Origin: Candidatus Aalborgicola bjergmarkensis
GTDB lineage: Bacteria; Pseudomonadota; Gammaproteobacteria; Burkholderiales; Burkholderiaceae_C
Direction of reading: 5' to 3'
Assembly (NCBI GenBank): GCA_016708725.1
Contig: JADJFE010000033.1
Location: forward strand, 1-64,000
DNA length: 64,000 nt
Of this stretch, positions 53,153-62,023 are shown in pieces. The stretch's first letter is position 1. Each line of letters starts with the position of its first letter. The position numbers and the translations under genes were made by a program. The notes below the pieces were generated by a model. The model made no database searches. It saw only the letters and a program-made list of their open reading frames with translations, and had not been told where the DNA came from.

Positions 53153-54737
53153 TCCAGTCGGGTTTTTGGGTGACGAGGAATGTCACCAGGGCTTCAACCA
53201 CATCGGCGTCGAACTGTGTGCCTTTGCGCTCTTGCAGATAAGCCAGCACTTTTTCCAGGGTCCAGGGGTCTTTATAGGGGCGACTGTGCAGCAGCGCGTC
53301 AAAAACGTCCACAACGGCCACAATGCGCGCCGCCAGGGGAATTTTTGTGCCCGCAAGCCCGCGTGGATAGCCGTGACCATCAAAGTGCTCATGGTGTCCA
53401 CCGGCAATCTGCGCAGCCATACGCAAGGCGTTGATGCCCTCCACCATATCCGATGCGCGCGCCAGCACAGCCTCACCGATGGCCGCATGTTCTTCCATGA
53501 CCAAACGCTCCTCTTGGGTCAGGCGTCCAGGCTTGAGCAACACTGCATCCGGCGTGGCAACCTTGCCGACATCGTGCAGAATGCTGGCCAGACCGACGCA
53601 GGCCATGAAGGTCGGGGTGGTTTCTTGCGGAAACTTGTTGGCTTTTTGCAGTTCCAGTGCGATGGCTTCGGTGAGTTTGCATACCCGGCGCACGTGGCCA
53701 CCCGTGGCGGCATCGCGTGTTTCGGCCAGATCGGTCATGGCCACCACCGTGGCTTCCTGGGTGGCCTTGAACAAGGTGAACATTTGCAGATTGTCAAACG
53801 CGGCGCCAATGCGGTCACAAAAAATATGGAGCAGATTGCGTTCTATCTCGTTCAGTGGCCAAGGGGGAGCGAAGGCCAGTACGAATTGATTTCCATGCGC
53901 AGCTTCAATGAACAGGACGGAAACCGTATCCAGAAAAATGCTTTTCTTCGTGCGAAATGCCTGGGCAATGGCGTCGGACCATGCATGATCCACAGGCAGG
54001 TGCACCTGTTCTTGCAAACCGGCAGCAGCCCCACCCGCAGAGGCGATGACCAGGGGGGCGGGTGCAGCTTCCCGTGATTTGTCCCGCATGACGCATAAAA
54101 CCCCTTCGGCGCCAAAGTCGAGAATGGCGCCGACCTGGGTCAACACACCACTGGCCAGGGCCTTTAGCGAGTCGAGCTGGTAGAGGTTGCTGGTGGCGGC
54201 CAGAATCTTGTCCAGCCCCAGGCGATTGCGCTCGATGGTTTGCAAGCCCTCGTAGCCGCGTAGCGAGGCAATCACCGTGGTGAACAGCTTTTGCAGCGTC
54301 AGCTCGCTTTTGGTCTTGTAGTCGTTGATGTCATAGTCGGCAATCACCCGCTGCTCGGGTGCCTGACCAGGTTGGCCGGTGCGCAGCACAATGCGCACCA
54401 GATGGTTTTTCAGCTCTTCGCGAATGCGCCGCGCCAGGCGCAGACCGGCATCATCGGTTTCCATGACCACATCGAGCAGTACCAGCGCAATATTGCGCTC
54501 CCTGGCCAGTAGCTCGTAGCCTTGCGCACCCGAAGTTGCCGAGATGATTTCAATCGACCGGCCTTTGAAGGTGACGTTGGCCAGGGCCATGCGGGTGACG
54601 GCGTGCACGTCACTCTCGTCATCAACAACCATGATGCGCCACGGTGCGGGGCTTTTGGCCACGGCAGGGTCACCAATGGACTCCTGGGCAAAAACCAGGT
54701 CGTCATTGGCCACGTCATGGGTGCTGGAATTAGCCAT
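53124..54737 (-). CDS. Response regulator with DUF3369 and HD-GYP phosphodiesterase domains
   Basis: 537 residues. Residues about 30-155 are a receiver domain (RIMVVDDESDVHAVTRMALA, LVLLDVVMETDDAGL). Residues about 170-330 are a DUF3369/GAF-like sensor. Residues about 340-530 are HD-GYP (ILHDVGKVATPDAVLLKPGR, MEEHAAIGEAVL, AGGHHEHFDGHGYPRGLAGT, PLAARIVAVVDVFDAL). HD-GYP proteins hydrolyse cyclic-di-GMP, so it probably controls motility or biofilm. No cognate kinase gene is adjacent. Its start codon lies in a 10-bp tandem array shared with the hemerythrin stop. Confidence 0.92.
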   Translation of the reverse strand: MANSSTHDVANDDLVFAQESIGDPAVAKSPAPWRIMVVDDESDVHAVTRMALANVTFKGRSIEIISATSGAQGYELLARERNIALVLLDVVMETDDAGLRLARRIREELKNHLVRIVLRTGQPGQAPEQRVIADYDINDYKTKSELTLQKLFTTVIASLRGYEGLQTIERNRLGLDKILAATSNLYQLDSLKALASGVLTQVGAILDFGAEGVLCVMRDKSREAAPAPLVIASAGGAAAGLQEQVHLPVDHAWSDAIAQAFRTKKSIFLDTVSVLFIEAAHGNQFVLAFAPPWPLNEIERNLLHIFCDRIGAAFDNLQMFTLFKATQEATVVAMTDLAETRDAATGGHVRRVCKLTEAIALELQKANKFPQETTPTFMACVGLASILHDVGKVATPDAVLLKPGRLTQEERLVMEEHAAIGEAVLARASDMVEGINALRMAAQIAGGHHEHFDGHGYPRGLAGTKIPLAARIVAVVDVFDALLHSRPYKDPWTLEKVLAYLQERKGTQFDADVVEALVTFLVTQKPDWIMGQEQQGH

Positions 54738-54780
54738 TTTCAGCCATTGTTAGCCATTGTTAGCCATTGTTAGCCATTTT
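54731..54780. repeat. Tandem array of five 10-bp units
   Basis: Five consecutive decamers of the type TAGCCATTNT run from 54731 to 54780. The first contains the start codon of the HD-GYP gene; the last overlaps the stop codon of the hemerythrin gene. So the whole 40-base intergenic space is this array. Each unit brings an ATG on the minus strand in a different frame. Confidence 0.9.
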
Positions 54781-55196
54781 CAGGCGCTGTCCATCCCTGG
54801 ATGCACATGCGACCTGTAGCGCTGGTCTGTGGTTGCAATATGGTCCAGCAGCCAATCGTTGAGCAACTGTGGCAGAACCGAAGCGACGGCACGCACCTCT
54901 CCCTTGTTGACCTGCGCTTCAAGTGCGCGCATCTGGTTTTCAAACACGACATGCACTGCGTGATGTTGTGCCAGATCCGGGTAGCCCGCTTTGGCCATCA
55001 ATTGTTCCTCGTCGACAAAATGCGTTCGGGTATAGGCCAGCAACTCGGCGATGATCGGGCGCAGGTCATCGTCATTGGCGCCGTCGGTCTTTTCAGTCGC
55101 ATCCACCAACCTGTTGCTGATGGCGAACAGATTCTGGTGCTGCGCATCAATGGGGCCGTAGCCCACACTGTAGGAGTCATGCCACACTAGATACAT
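54780..55196 (-). CDS. Bacteriohemerythrin
   Basis: 138 residues from the ATG at 55196, with AAAGG upstream. Di-iron ligands are seen in WHDSYSVGYGPIDAQHQNLF, RTHFVDEEQLMAKAGYP, AQHHAVHVVFE and LLDHIATTDQRYRSH. These proteins bind O2, storing it or delivering it to enzymes or sensors. Located just upstream of the HD-GYP regulator and co-directional, it could feed oxygen information to it or simply share its transcript. The in-frame extension to 55250 lacks homology. Confidence 0.9.
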   Translation of the reverse strand: MYLVWHDSYSVGYGPIDAQHQNLFAISNRLVDATEKTDGANDDDLRPIIAELLAYTRTHFVDEEQLMAKAGYPDLAQHHAVHVVFENQMRALEAQVNKGEVRAVASVLPQLLNDWLLDHIATTDQRYRSHVHPGMDSA

Positions 55197-55246
55197 CGGA
55201 AACCTTTCAATCAATATCAATGAATTCAATGGATGTGCGATCAGGC

Positions 55247-55279
55247 TCAATTGGTATTCAATCGGTATTCAATCGGTAC
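55247..55279. repeat. Three 11-bp tandem units upstream of the hemerythrin gene
   Basis: TCAATTGGTAT, TCAATCGGTAT and TCAATCGGTAC follow one another. The array is 50 bases upstream of the hemerythrin start and about 70 bases from the divergent AMIN gene, so it lies in both promoter regions. Confidence 0.7.
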
Positions 55280-55347
55280 TTGATCGAGTCCTGTGCATGG
55301 CGATCATACCCAAGGATTAATGCGCTGTATTTCGGTGCACAATTCTC

Positions 55348-56319
55348 ATGATGAATAAACACTGCTGGTGCATTCTTTTGATGATCTTGCTGGCTTTGTC
55401 GTGCCCAGTCGGTGCGGCGCAGGGCGTCAGCGCTGCCGGACTGGCACGTAACAACCACAATCACAACCAGGATACCCGGTTGTTTCTTGAATTTCCCGCG
55501 CAGGGCAGGCACCGGGTATTCACCCTGGATGCACCGAACCGCATCGTGATTGATCTGGAGGGCGTGGCCATCAGCCCGGCCCTGCAAGCCTTGCCCGCGC
55601 AGGTTGCGGCAAACGACGCCACACTGGCTGGCATTCGCATCGGGAGCTTCAAAACCGGCGTAACCCGTATCGTGCTGGACATCAGGACGGCGCTGCCGGA
55701 CTACCGGGTAGCGCACCAGTATCTATCCGACCAGACCCAGCGCCTGAGTCTGCAATGGTCCGATGCAAGCACCATAACCATACCGCCGCCGCCACCGCCG
55801 CCCCTTGCACCGGCTGCGGATGTTGCTCGTGGTGTGACTGCGGCCCGGCTGCTCACCAATGCGCAGGGTACGCGCTTGAGCTTCGATTTGCCGACGCGCA
55901 ACACGTACAAGGTGTTTACCGTGGCCGCAGCCAACCAGGTCGTGATCGAGCTGGATGGTGTGCCCATCAGCCCGGCGTTGAAAATTTTGCCCAACAAGTT
56001 GCAAGCCGAGGATCCCAGCATTGCTGCTGTGCACGTAAAGCAGCTTGATCCGCTGGCTGTGCGTATTGAGCTTGCTATCAAAACCACATTGCCCGAGCCA
56101 CAATCCAGCACGCAGACCTTATCCGGGCACACCCAGCGACTGGTTGTTCAATGGCCTACGCCGACCACTCCGACCACTCCAGACCCAGCCCCGGAGCCAG
56201 ATACAACCCCAAGTACTACAAGTACTACAAGTACTACAAGCGCTGTAGGTGCTGCAAGCTGCGTGTACTGCAGGGTGTGCCGTGGGCGCATCATCCGCAG
56301 ATACTGGCTAAGGCGCTGA
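55348..56319 (+). CDS. Secreted protein with two AMIN domains, no amidase domain
   Basis: 323 residues with a signal peptide (CILLMILLALSCPVGAA). Two AMIN-like repeats follow: FLEFPAQGRHRVFTLDAPNR with IVIDLEGVAISPAL, and LSFDLPTRNTYKVFTVAAAN with QVVIELDGVPISPAL. Between them is a Pro-rich linker (eight prolines). AMIN domains target proteins to the septum or cell wall. The amidase_3 domain that follows in AmiC is absent; instead the chain ends in Thr/Pro/Ser repeats (STTSTTSTTS) and a Cys/Arg-rich tail (VYCRVCRGRIIRR). A regulatory or truncated amidase is possible. Confidence 0.65.
   Translation: MMNKHCWCILLMILLALSCPVGAAQGVSAAGLARNNHNHNQDTRLFLEFPAQGRHRVFTLDAPNRIVIDLEGVAISPALQALPAQVAANDATLAGIRIGSFKTGVTRIVLDIRTALPDYRVAHQYLSDQTQRLSLQWSDASTITIPPPPPPPLAPAADVARGVTAARLLTNAQGTRLSFDLPTRNTYKVFTVAAANQVVIELDGVPISPALKILPNKLQAEDPSIAAVHVKQLDPLAVRIELAIKTTLPEPQSSTQTLSGHTQRLVVQWPTPTTPTTPDPAPEPDTTPSTTSTTSTTSAVGAASCVYCRVCRGRIIRRYWLRR
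56211..56240 (+). repeat. Short 9-bp tandem repeat in the AMIN gene
   Basis: AAGTACTAC occurs three times in a row plus a partial unit, coding for repeated Ser-Thr-Thr near the C-terminus. Because 9 is a multiple of three, copy-number change would keep the frame. Confidence 0.7.
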
Positions 56320-56384
56320 TGCTTAGGGCACGCTTGTGGCACACTTCGGCCCCTTGTTCATGCCTCATGCCACTTATGCCACCT

Positions 56385-58799
56385 ATGCAGAAAATCGTCG
56401 CGCAATTGGCGCAAGAAATCCGTGTTTCCCCCAACCAGATCGAAGCCGCTGTGCAATTGCTCGACGGCGGTGCTACGGTGCCCTTCATCGCCCGTTACCG
56501 CAAGGAAGCCACTGGCGGACTGGATGATATTCAGTTGCGCGAACTCGAAACCCGGCTGGCTTATCTGCGCGCATTGGACGAGCGCAAGCAAGCCGTCGTC
56601 AAAGCCATTGAGGAGCAGGGGAAGCTGACACCGGAACTGCTGGCTGCCATCACGTCAGCCCAGACCAAGCAGGAGGTGGAAGATATTTATCTGCCATTCA
56701 AACTCAAGCGCCGCACCAAGGGGCAGTTGGCGCGGGAAGCGGGGTTGGAGCCACTGGCGGATGCCCTGTTCAATGATCCGACACTGGTTCCTGCACAGGC
56801 GGCGTTGCCCTACGTAATTCCGCTGCGCCCGGTGGTCCCTGGCGAGGACAAACAGCCGGATTTTTCCACCGTGGCCGCTGTGCTGGATGGCGTGCGCGAC
56901 CTCTTGAGCGAGCGCTGGGCCGAAAATCCGGTGCTGGTGCAGGACCTGCGCGCATGGCTCTGGGCCGAGGGGCGGCTCAAGGCCACGCTTCTGGAGGGCA
57001 AGGACGCAGCCCAGGCCGAGGTGGCCAAGTTCCGCGATTATTTTGACTACGAAGAACCCATTGGCCGTGTGCCCTCGCACCGTGCGCTAGCGGTTTTTCG
57101 GGGACGCGCTTTGGACATCCTGGATGCAAAACTGGTGCTGCCAGAGGCGGTTTCAACATCAAATCAGTCGCAAACCAGCATGGAACGTGCGGGAGCAGCT
57201 ATTAAAACAGTAGTAGTTTCGCAGGCTGAAGGACGCATCGCGCTACGTCTGGGCTGGAGCCACCAGGCGCGTGCGGCGGACGATCTGATCCGCAAATGCA
57301 TCGCCTGGACCTGGAAGGTCAAACTCAGCCTGTCCACCGAACGTGATCTGTTTTCCAGGCTCCGTGAAGAAGCCGAACAAGTCGCCATCAAAGTGTTTGC
57401 CGACAATGTGCGCGACTTGCTGCTGGCGGCGCCTGCGGGGCGGCGCGTGGTGCTGGGGCTGGACCCTGGCATTCGCACCGGGGTCAAGGTGGCCGTGGTG
57501 GATGCCACCGGCAAGCTGGTGGACACGGCAACCGTGTTTCCGCACGAACCGCGCCGGGATTGGGACGGTGCGCTGCATGTTCTGGGTGCTTTGTGTCTGC
57601 GCCACGGCGTGAACCTGATTGCCATTGGCAACGGCACCGCCAGCCGCGAAACCGATAAGCTGGCGGCAGACCTGATCCAGTTGCTGGCCAAGGGGGAGGG
57701 ACCGGCCATCGACAAGGTGGTGGTCAGCGAAGCCGGTGCTTCGGTCTACAGCGCCAGCGAATACGCCAGCCAGGAAATGCCCGATATTGACGTTAGCTTG
57801 CGCGGGGCGGCCAGCATCGCCAGGAGGCTGCAAGATCCGCTGGCGGAACTGGTCAAGATTGACCCCAAATCGATTGGTGTGGGCCAGTACCAGCACGATG
57901 TCGGTCAAAGCGAACTGGCCCGTGCGCTGGATGCGGTGGTGGAAGATTGCGTGAATGCGGTGGGTGTGGATTTGAATACCGCCAGCGTGCCTTTACTTAG
58001 CCGGGTGTCGGGCCTGTCCCATACGGTTGCCAAGGCAGTCGTGCGCTGGCGTGAAACCCATGGCGCTTTTGCCAGTCGGCAGGATTTGCTCAAGGTCAGT
58101 GGCTTGGGTGCCAAGACCTTTGAACAATCTGCAGGATTTTTGCGTATTCGCGGCGGCAGCAATCCGCTGGATATGACCGGCGTACACCCCGAAACCTATT
58201 CCGTGGTTGAGAACATCATGGCAAAAACTGGCAAGCCGGTGCAGGAAATCATGGGGCGCGCCGAGATGCTCAAAACCTTGCGCCCGGAACTTTTTGCCAA
58301 TGACAAGTTTGGCGTTATCACCATCAAAGACATTTTGGTTGAGCTGGAAAAACCAGGGCGCGATCCGCGACCGGATTTCAAGGTGGCGCGTTTCAATGAC
58401 GGCGTGCAAGACATTGCCGACCTGAAAGAAGGCATGGTGCTCGAAGGCACGGTCAGCAACGTGGCGGCTTTTGGCGCGTTTGTCGATCTGGGCGTGCACC
58501 AGGATGGCCTGGTGCATGTCAGCCAACTGGCGCACAAGTTTGTCAGCGATGCACGCGAGGTGGTCAAGACCGGCGATATCGTCAAGGTGCAAGTGGTCGA
58601 AGTCGATACCGCGCGCAAACGCATATCCCTGACCATGAAAATTGGTGCAGCACCCGCACGCGCAGCCCAAAGCGCTGGCGACAACCGCTACCAGGCGCCA
58701 AACCGCAACGAACGGTCGGGCAAGGCTGATCGTGGCGCGGGCACCAACCTGGCAGGTAATTCGGCCATGGCCGCCGCATTTGCCAAACTCAAACGCTAA
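56385..58799 (+). CDS. tex: Transcription accessory protein Tex
   Basis: Tex is a conserved RNA-binding protein linked to transcription. The 804-residue reading from 56385 (MQKIVAQLAQEIRVSPNQIE) begins like other Tex proteins; in-frame ATGs at 56367 and 56376 are alternatives. Signatures: GGATVPFIARYRKEATGGLD, YqgF-like LGLDPGIRTGVKVAVVDATG, ASVYSASEYASQEMPDIDVS, HhH GVDLNTASVPLLSRVSGL and the C-terminal S1 domain (GMVLEGTVSNVAAFGAFVDL). Residues about 260-277 (TSMERAGAAIKTVVVSQ) are encoded by a dispersed-repeat copy and interrupt a conserved region. Confidence 0.93.
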   Translation: MQKIVAQLAQEIRVSPNQIEAAVQLLDGGATVPFIARYRKEATGGLDDIQLRELETRLAYLRALDERKQAVVKAIEEQGKLTPELLAAITSAQTKQEVEDIYLPFKLKRRTKGQLAREAGLEPLADALFNDPTLVPAQAALPYVIPLRPVVPGEDKQPDFSTVAAVLDGVRDLLSERWAENPVLVQDLRAWLWAEGRLKATLLEGKDAAQAEVAKFRDYFDYEEPIGRVPSHRALAVFRGRALDILDAKLVLPEAVSTSNQSQTSMERAGAAIKTVVVSQAEGRIALRLGWSHQARAADDLIRKCIAWTWKVKLSLSTERDLFSRLREEAEQVAIKVFADNVRDLLLAAPAGRRVVLGLDPGIRTGVKVAVVDATGKLVDTATVFPHEPRRDWDGALHVLGALCLRHGVNLIAIGNGTASRETDKLAADLIQLLAKGEGPAIDKVVVSEAGASVYSASEYASQEMPDIDVSLRGAASIARRLQDPLAELVKIDPKSIGVGQYQHDVGQSELARALDAVVEDCVNAVGVDLNTASVPLLSRVSGLSHTVAKAVVRWRETHGAFASRQDLLKVSGLGAKTFEQSAGFLRIRGGSNPLDMTGVHPETYSVVENIMAKTGKPVQEIMGRAEMLKTLRPELFANDKFGVITIKDILVELEKPGRDPRPDFKVARFNDGVQDIADLKEGMVLEGTVSNVAAFGAFVDLGVHQDGLVHVSQLAHKFVSDAREVVKTGDIVKVQVVEVDTARKRISLTMKIGAAPARAAQSAGDNRYQAPNRNERSGKADRGAGTNLAGNSAMAAAFAKLKR
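57172..57219 (-). repeat. Dispersed short repeat inside tex
   Basis: The minus strand reads CTACTGTTTTAATAGCTGCT then CCCGCACGTTCCATGCTGG. tex, on the plus strand, reads it as ERAGAAIKTVV, nearly the same peptide as in cysI. Confidence 0.7.
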
Positions 58800-58888
58800 G
58801 ACGTGAAACCCCTAGCGCCGATAATGGGAACTTTGGTGGGAATTCGCGCTGTATTCCCGCCCGTTTTAGTGAGTGGAGATTGCCTGTT

Positions 58889-59695
58889 ATGAAACTCCCT
58901 GCCTTGCTGGAACTGCAGTTCAACCTGCCCAGCATTCCCAAAGTAGTTGCCCTGTTGTTGCTGGAGCTGGATCGCCCGGAGGCGGACTTGCGCAAGATCA
59001 CGCAGCTTATCAGCACCGACCCGGCCTTGACGACGCGCTTGCTGCAGTTGGCCAATTCTGGCTTTTTCAAACTCTCGGGCAAAATCAGCAGCGTCTCCGA
59101 AGCCCTGGCGATTCTCAACCTGGGTCATGTCAAATCCATGGCGCAGGCGGCAGCCAGCGCTGCTTCGCCCAAAGCCGTTCCGGGCATCCATCTGCAGCGC
59201 TTCTGGGAATACAGCCTCAATGTGGCCAAAGTGTCTCGTGCGCTAGCCGGGTTGGTGCGGCAAAACCAGCAAGCGGCGTTTACCTGCGGGTTGATTCATG
59301 CCATCGGCGAGCTGGCCATGCACTTGGGGATGCCCGAGGAGATTGCCCGGCTGAATCAGGATATTGCGCCCCTGGACGTGCGTCGCGCCAAGGTCGAACG
59401 GCGTGATTTTGGCTATTGCTATGCTGCAGTCAGCGCCGGTTTTGCCCGGATGTGGCGCTTTCCGCAATCCATGATTGATGCGCTGGAGCACCAGTACGCT
59501 CCCTTTGAAAACAATGTGTACGAACCCCTGGCCGGTGTCATCCACCTGGCCACCTGGCGCGCCCGTTGCAAGGAAGCGGGCTTGAACGAACGTGCCATGG
59601 CCGTCACATTTCCGGATGCCGTGGGCGTTGCGCTGGAGCTGGACATTGATGCCGTTTTGCAACAGGACCCGTTTGACTGGGCTGCGCATAGCTGA
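58889..59695 (+). CDS. HDOD-domain protein
   Basis: 268 residues from the ATG at 58889 (a TTG at 58880 is also in frame). HDOD features: LPSIPKVVALLLLELDRPEA, DLRKITQLISTDPALTTRLL, VSEALAILNLGHVKSMAQ, FTCGLIHAIGELAMHLG and FGYCYAAVSAGFARMWRFPQ. The HD residues are degenerate, as is normal for HDOD proteins. They act in signalling rather than catalysis, often with cyclic-di-GMP or chemosensory proteins. It lies 90 bases after tex and converges on the CHAT gene. Confidence 0.85.
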   Translation: MKLPALLELQFNLPSIPKVVALLLLELDRPEADLRKITQLISTDPALTTRLLQLANSGFFKLSGKISSVSEALAILNLGHVKSMAQAAASAASPKAVPGIHLQRFWEYSLNVAKVSRALAGLVRQNQQAAFTCGLIHAIGELAMHLGMPEEIARLNQDIAPLDVRRAKVERRDFGYCYAAVSAGFARMWRFPQSMIDALEHQYAPFENNVYEPLAGVIHLATWRARCKEAGLNERAMAVTFPDAVGVALELDIDAVLQQDPFDWAAHS

Positions 59696-59728
59696 CTCCC
59701 GCAAACCTGCACCTGCACCCTGCGTGTT

Positions 59729-62011
59729 TCATAACCAGTTACCGATCAGGACAAAGGGTGCCCAGTAAAAGGGGTGCTTGGATGGTGCCTCGCGCAGCAA
59801 GCTCAGTTGCGCCTGGCGTAGCGCCTGGGTCTTGCTGTTGCCACTGGACAGGTTGGTATAAAAATGTTCCATGAGCGTGCGCGCCGCAATGTCATCGACC
59901 GGCCACAATGTGCCCAGCACGCTCTTGGCGCGCGCCTTGATGGCCGCACCCGAAAGCCCCAAGGGTGCGCGATCATTACCCTCGGCGGTTTCGCAGGCCG
60001 ACATGGCCAGTAGCTCGATGGGATTCTTCTGGAACTTTTCCGCCATCAGCACCGCTTGCAGGCCATTCATGTTGAGCACGTCGTCAAAGGCCATGATGAA
60101 GCTGGTTTCAGCACTGCCGCCAAATATGCCATGCGAGGCAATGTGGACGATACGGTAGGCACCTGTTTCGGCTTCGTTGCGGAACTGACCGACGGTGAAC
60201 TGGTCATTGAGCAAACGGGTTCCCGGCAAAATGCCGTGCAGTGCGTTGATTTCTTCCTTGACACCGGGCAGTTGCAACTGCTGGCGCAACTCCACCAAAC
60301 GCAGCTCGGTATTGGTATTGCTTTGTGCGGCGCGTGTCGCGCCACGTACCGAGCGCATGGCACGGCGCGGTGCCAGCGTGCGCTGTGAGGTATCCAGTTC
60401 AACGTCGGGCTGCAAAATCTGCGCAGCCAGCAGCGGGCCGATTTTTTCGACCACCGGGCCGGGGTCAGACACACCGGCCAGCAGCGCGGAGATGGTGCGT
60501 CCAGCGCCGTCGGCACTGTTGGTCATGCTCAGGGCTGTGACCATCGAGACAGCATATTTTTCGATGGCGTACCGCTGGCCATCATACAGCGCGGCAATGG
60601 GCACCAGACGCAACACCCCATCGGGTACGATGATCAGCGACTCGATCTGCTGGCGGGTCAAGGTGGCATCGAACGGCCCCAGCAGCCAGTCGTAGAGCGT
60701 GCGTGCGCTGGTTTCGTGGCCGTTGGAGTCAGCGTCGCGGCTGAGAGTTGCAAAAGTGCGCGCAGTTGCTTCCAGCCGATTTTGGTCAATAGGGCTGCTG
60801 TGGCGCAGGATGCCGGTGCTGGTTTCAAGCAGGAGTTCCAATCGGTCGGGCAGAATCAGCGTATAGAGCACGGCAGCACCGGCGGCTATGCGCGATTGGC
60901 TGCCACCCTGGACGATTTCGACAGCGCAGCGGTCACCCAGAAAGTCCTGCATTTCGGTCTGGCGAATGAGTTCGATGGCCTCCTTGACCGAACGCAGGGC
61001 TGCAGTGTTGTTACCCTCGGACTTGAGTTGGCGCAGCATCAGGTCGGCATAGCCTTGGTACACCGGCTGTAGCGTGGTGCGAAACGAGGAGCGGCCATCT
61101 TCGTATTCAACCGGAATGTCCTGGCGCACGGCTTCAATCTGCTCCACAGCACGCTGGTAGGCCGCCAGCGCTTGCGCGTCCTTGCCCTGTTGCCGTAGCA
61201 AGCGGCCCGCTCGCCAATGCAACTGGATCAGCCATTCAGCAACTCGGGTGTTGTCCTGTTTTTCAGCAAGATTTAACGCCTTGCGGGTAAGCGTCAGGGC
61301 TTCTTGCGTTCGGCCCTGGTCTTCGTAGAGTTGGGCCAGGGCATCCAGTGCTTCGATCTGCAAGCTATTTTGCTGCTGGGTTTGCGCTTGCGTGCGCGCT
61401 TTCTCCAGATGGCGATAAGCCAGGGCTTGACCGGATGCGCCAAGCTGCTGCGCCAGATGCCCCAGATGCAGGTGGTAGCGGGTCAAAGTTGGGCTGTCGG
61501 GTGCCTGGTCGAGGTCGGATGCGATTGCCTGGAGTTGCTCCAGCCGCTGTGCTTCGGGGCTCAGGCGTGCCAGCCCAAGTCGTGCGCTGACATTCGCCTC
61601 GGTATTATTCTGCGCCAGTGTCAAGGCTTCCTGGTACCAGCTTCTGGCTTCATCAGGGCGTTTTTGCATCCACGCCAGATGGCCCAGCGCCACGGCGTAG
61701 GTCGCGCGCGTGGCACCCGTAAAAAAGGCGTGGGCTTGCTCCAGAGGGGCGCGTGCTTGCGTGGTTTGCTGCGCTTGCAACAAGGTCAAGCCCAGTTCCC
61801 CGGCAGCACGGGCGCGGTGCTCGTCGCTGGTGGCTTGCTGGCGCGCATCCTCCAGCACGCCGATGGCCTGTTGCACCAGACCCTGGTTGCGCCAGGCGAT
61901 GCCGTGGGTAATCTGTGTGTCCCAGTTTGCATCCATCGGATTGGCAAACGCTGTTGCTGTTGCGGCCAGCCACAGGAGATGTGTCAGGAGAAGTGTCAAG
62001 ATTGTTTTCAT
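59729..62011 (-). CDS. Exported CHAT-domain protease with TPR repeats
   Basis: 760 residues. A signal peptide (LTLLLTHLLWLAATATAFA) sends it out of the cytoplasm. Residues about 30-330 contain TPR-like repeats (AARAAGELGLTLLQAQQTTQ-like units; later ALDALAQLYEDQGRTQEALT and ALAAYQRAVEQIEAVRQ). The C-terminal CHAT domain has the catalytic His627 in IVHIASHGIFGG and Cys673 in LLAMSACETAEGND, with VLGTLWPVDD after them. It is directly downstream of a TpsB transporter and was probably co-transcribed with it (12-base gap). CHAT proteases of the caspase-like family cleave specific partners; here the target may be the TpsA exoprotein. Confidence 0.88.
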   Translation of the reverse strand: MKTILTLLLTHLLWLAATATAFANPMDANWDTQITHGIAWRNQGLVQQAIGVLEDARQQATSDEHRARAAGELGLTLLQAQQTTQARAPLEQAHAFFTGATRATYAVALGHLAWMQKRPDEARSWYQEALTLAQNNTEANVSARLGLARLSPEAQRLEQLQAIASDLDQAPDSPTLTRYHLHLGHLAQQLGASGQALAYRHLEKARTQAQTQQQNSLQIEALDALAQLYEDQGRTQEALTLTRKALNLAEKQDNTRVAEWLIQLHWRAGRLLRQQGKDAQALAAYQRAVEQIEAVRQDIPVEYEDGRSSFRTTLQPVYQGYADLMLRQLKSEGNNTAALRSVKEAIELIRQTEMQDFLGDRCAVEIVQGGSQSRIAAGAAVLYTLILPDRLELLLETSTGILRHSSPIDQNRLEATARTFATLSRDADSNGHETSARTLYDWLLGPFDATLTRQQIESLIIVPDGVLRLVPIAALYDGQRYAIEKYAVSMVTALSMTNSADGAGRTISALLAGVSDPGPVVEKIGPLLAAQILQPDVELDTSQRTLAPRRAMRSVRGATRAAQSNTNTELRLVELRQQLQLPGVKEEINALHGILPGTRLLNDQFTVGQFRNEAETGAYRIVHIASHGIFGGSAETSFIMAFDDVLNMNGLQAVLMAEKFQKNPIELLAMSACETAEGNDRAPLGLSGAAIKARAKSVLGTLWPVDDIAARTLMEHFYTNLSSGNSKTQALRQAQLSLLREAPSKHPFYWAPFVLIGNWL

Positions 62012-62023
62012 GGATCAATCTCC

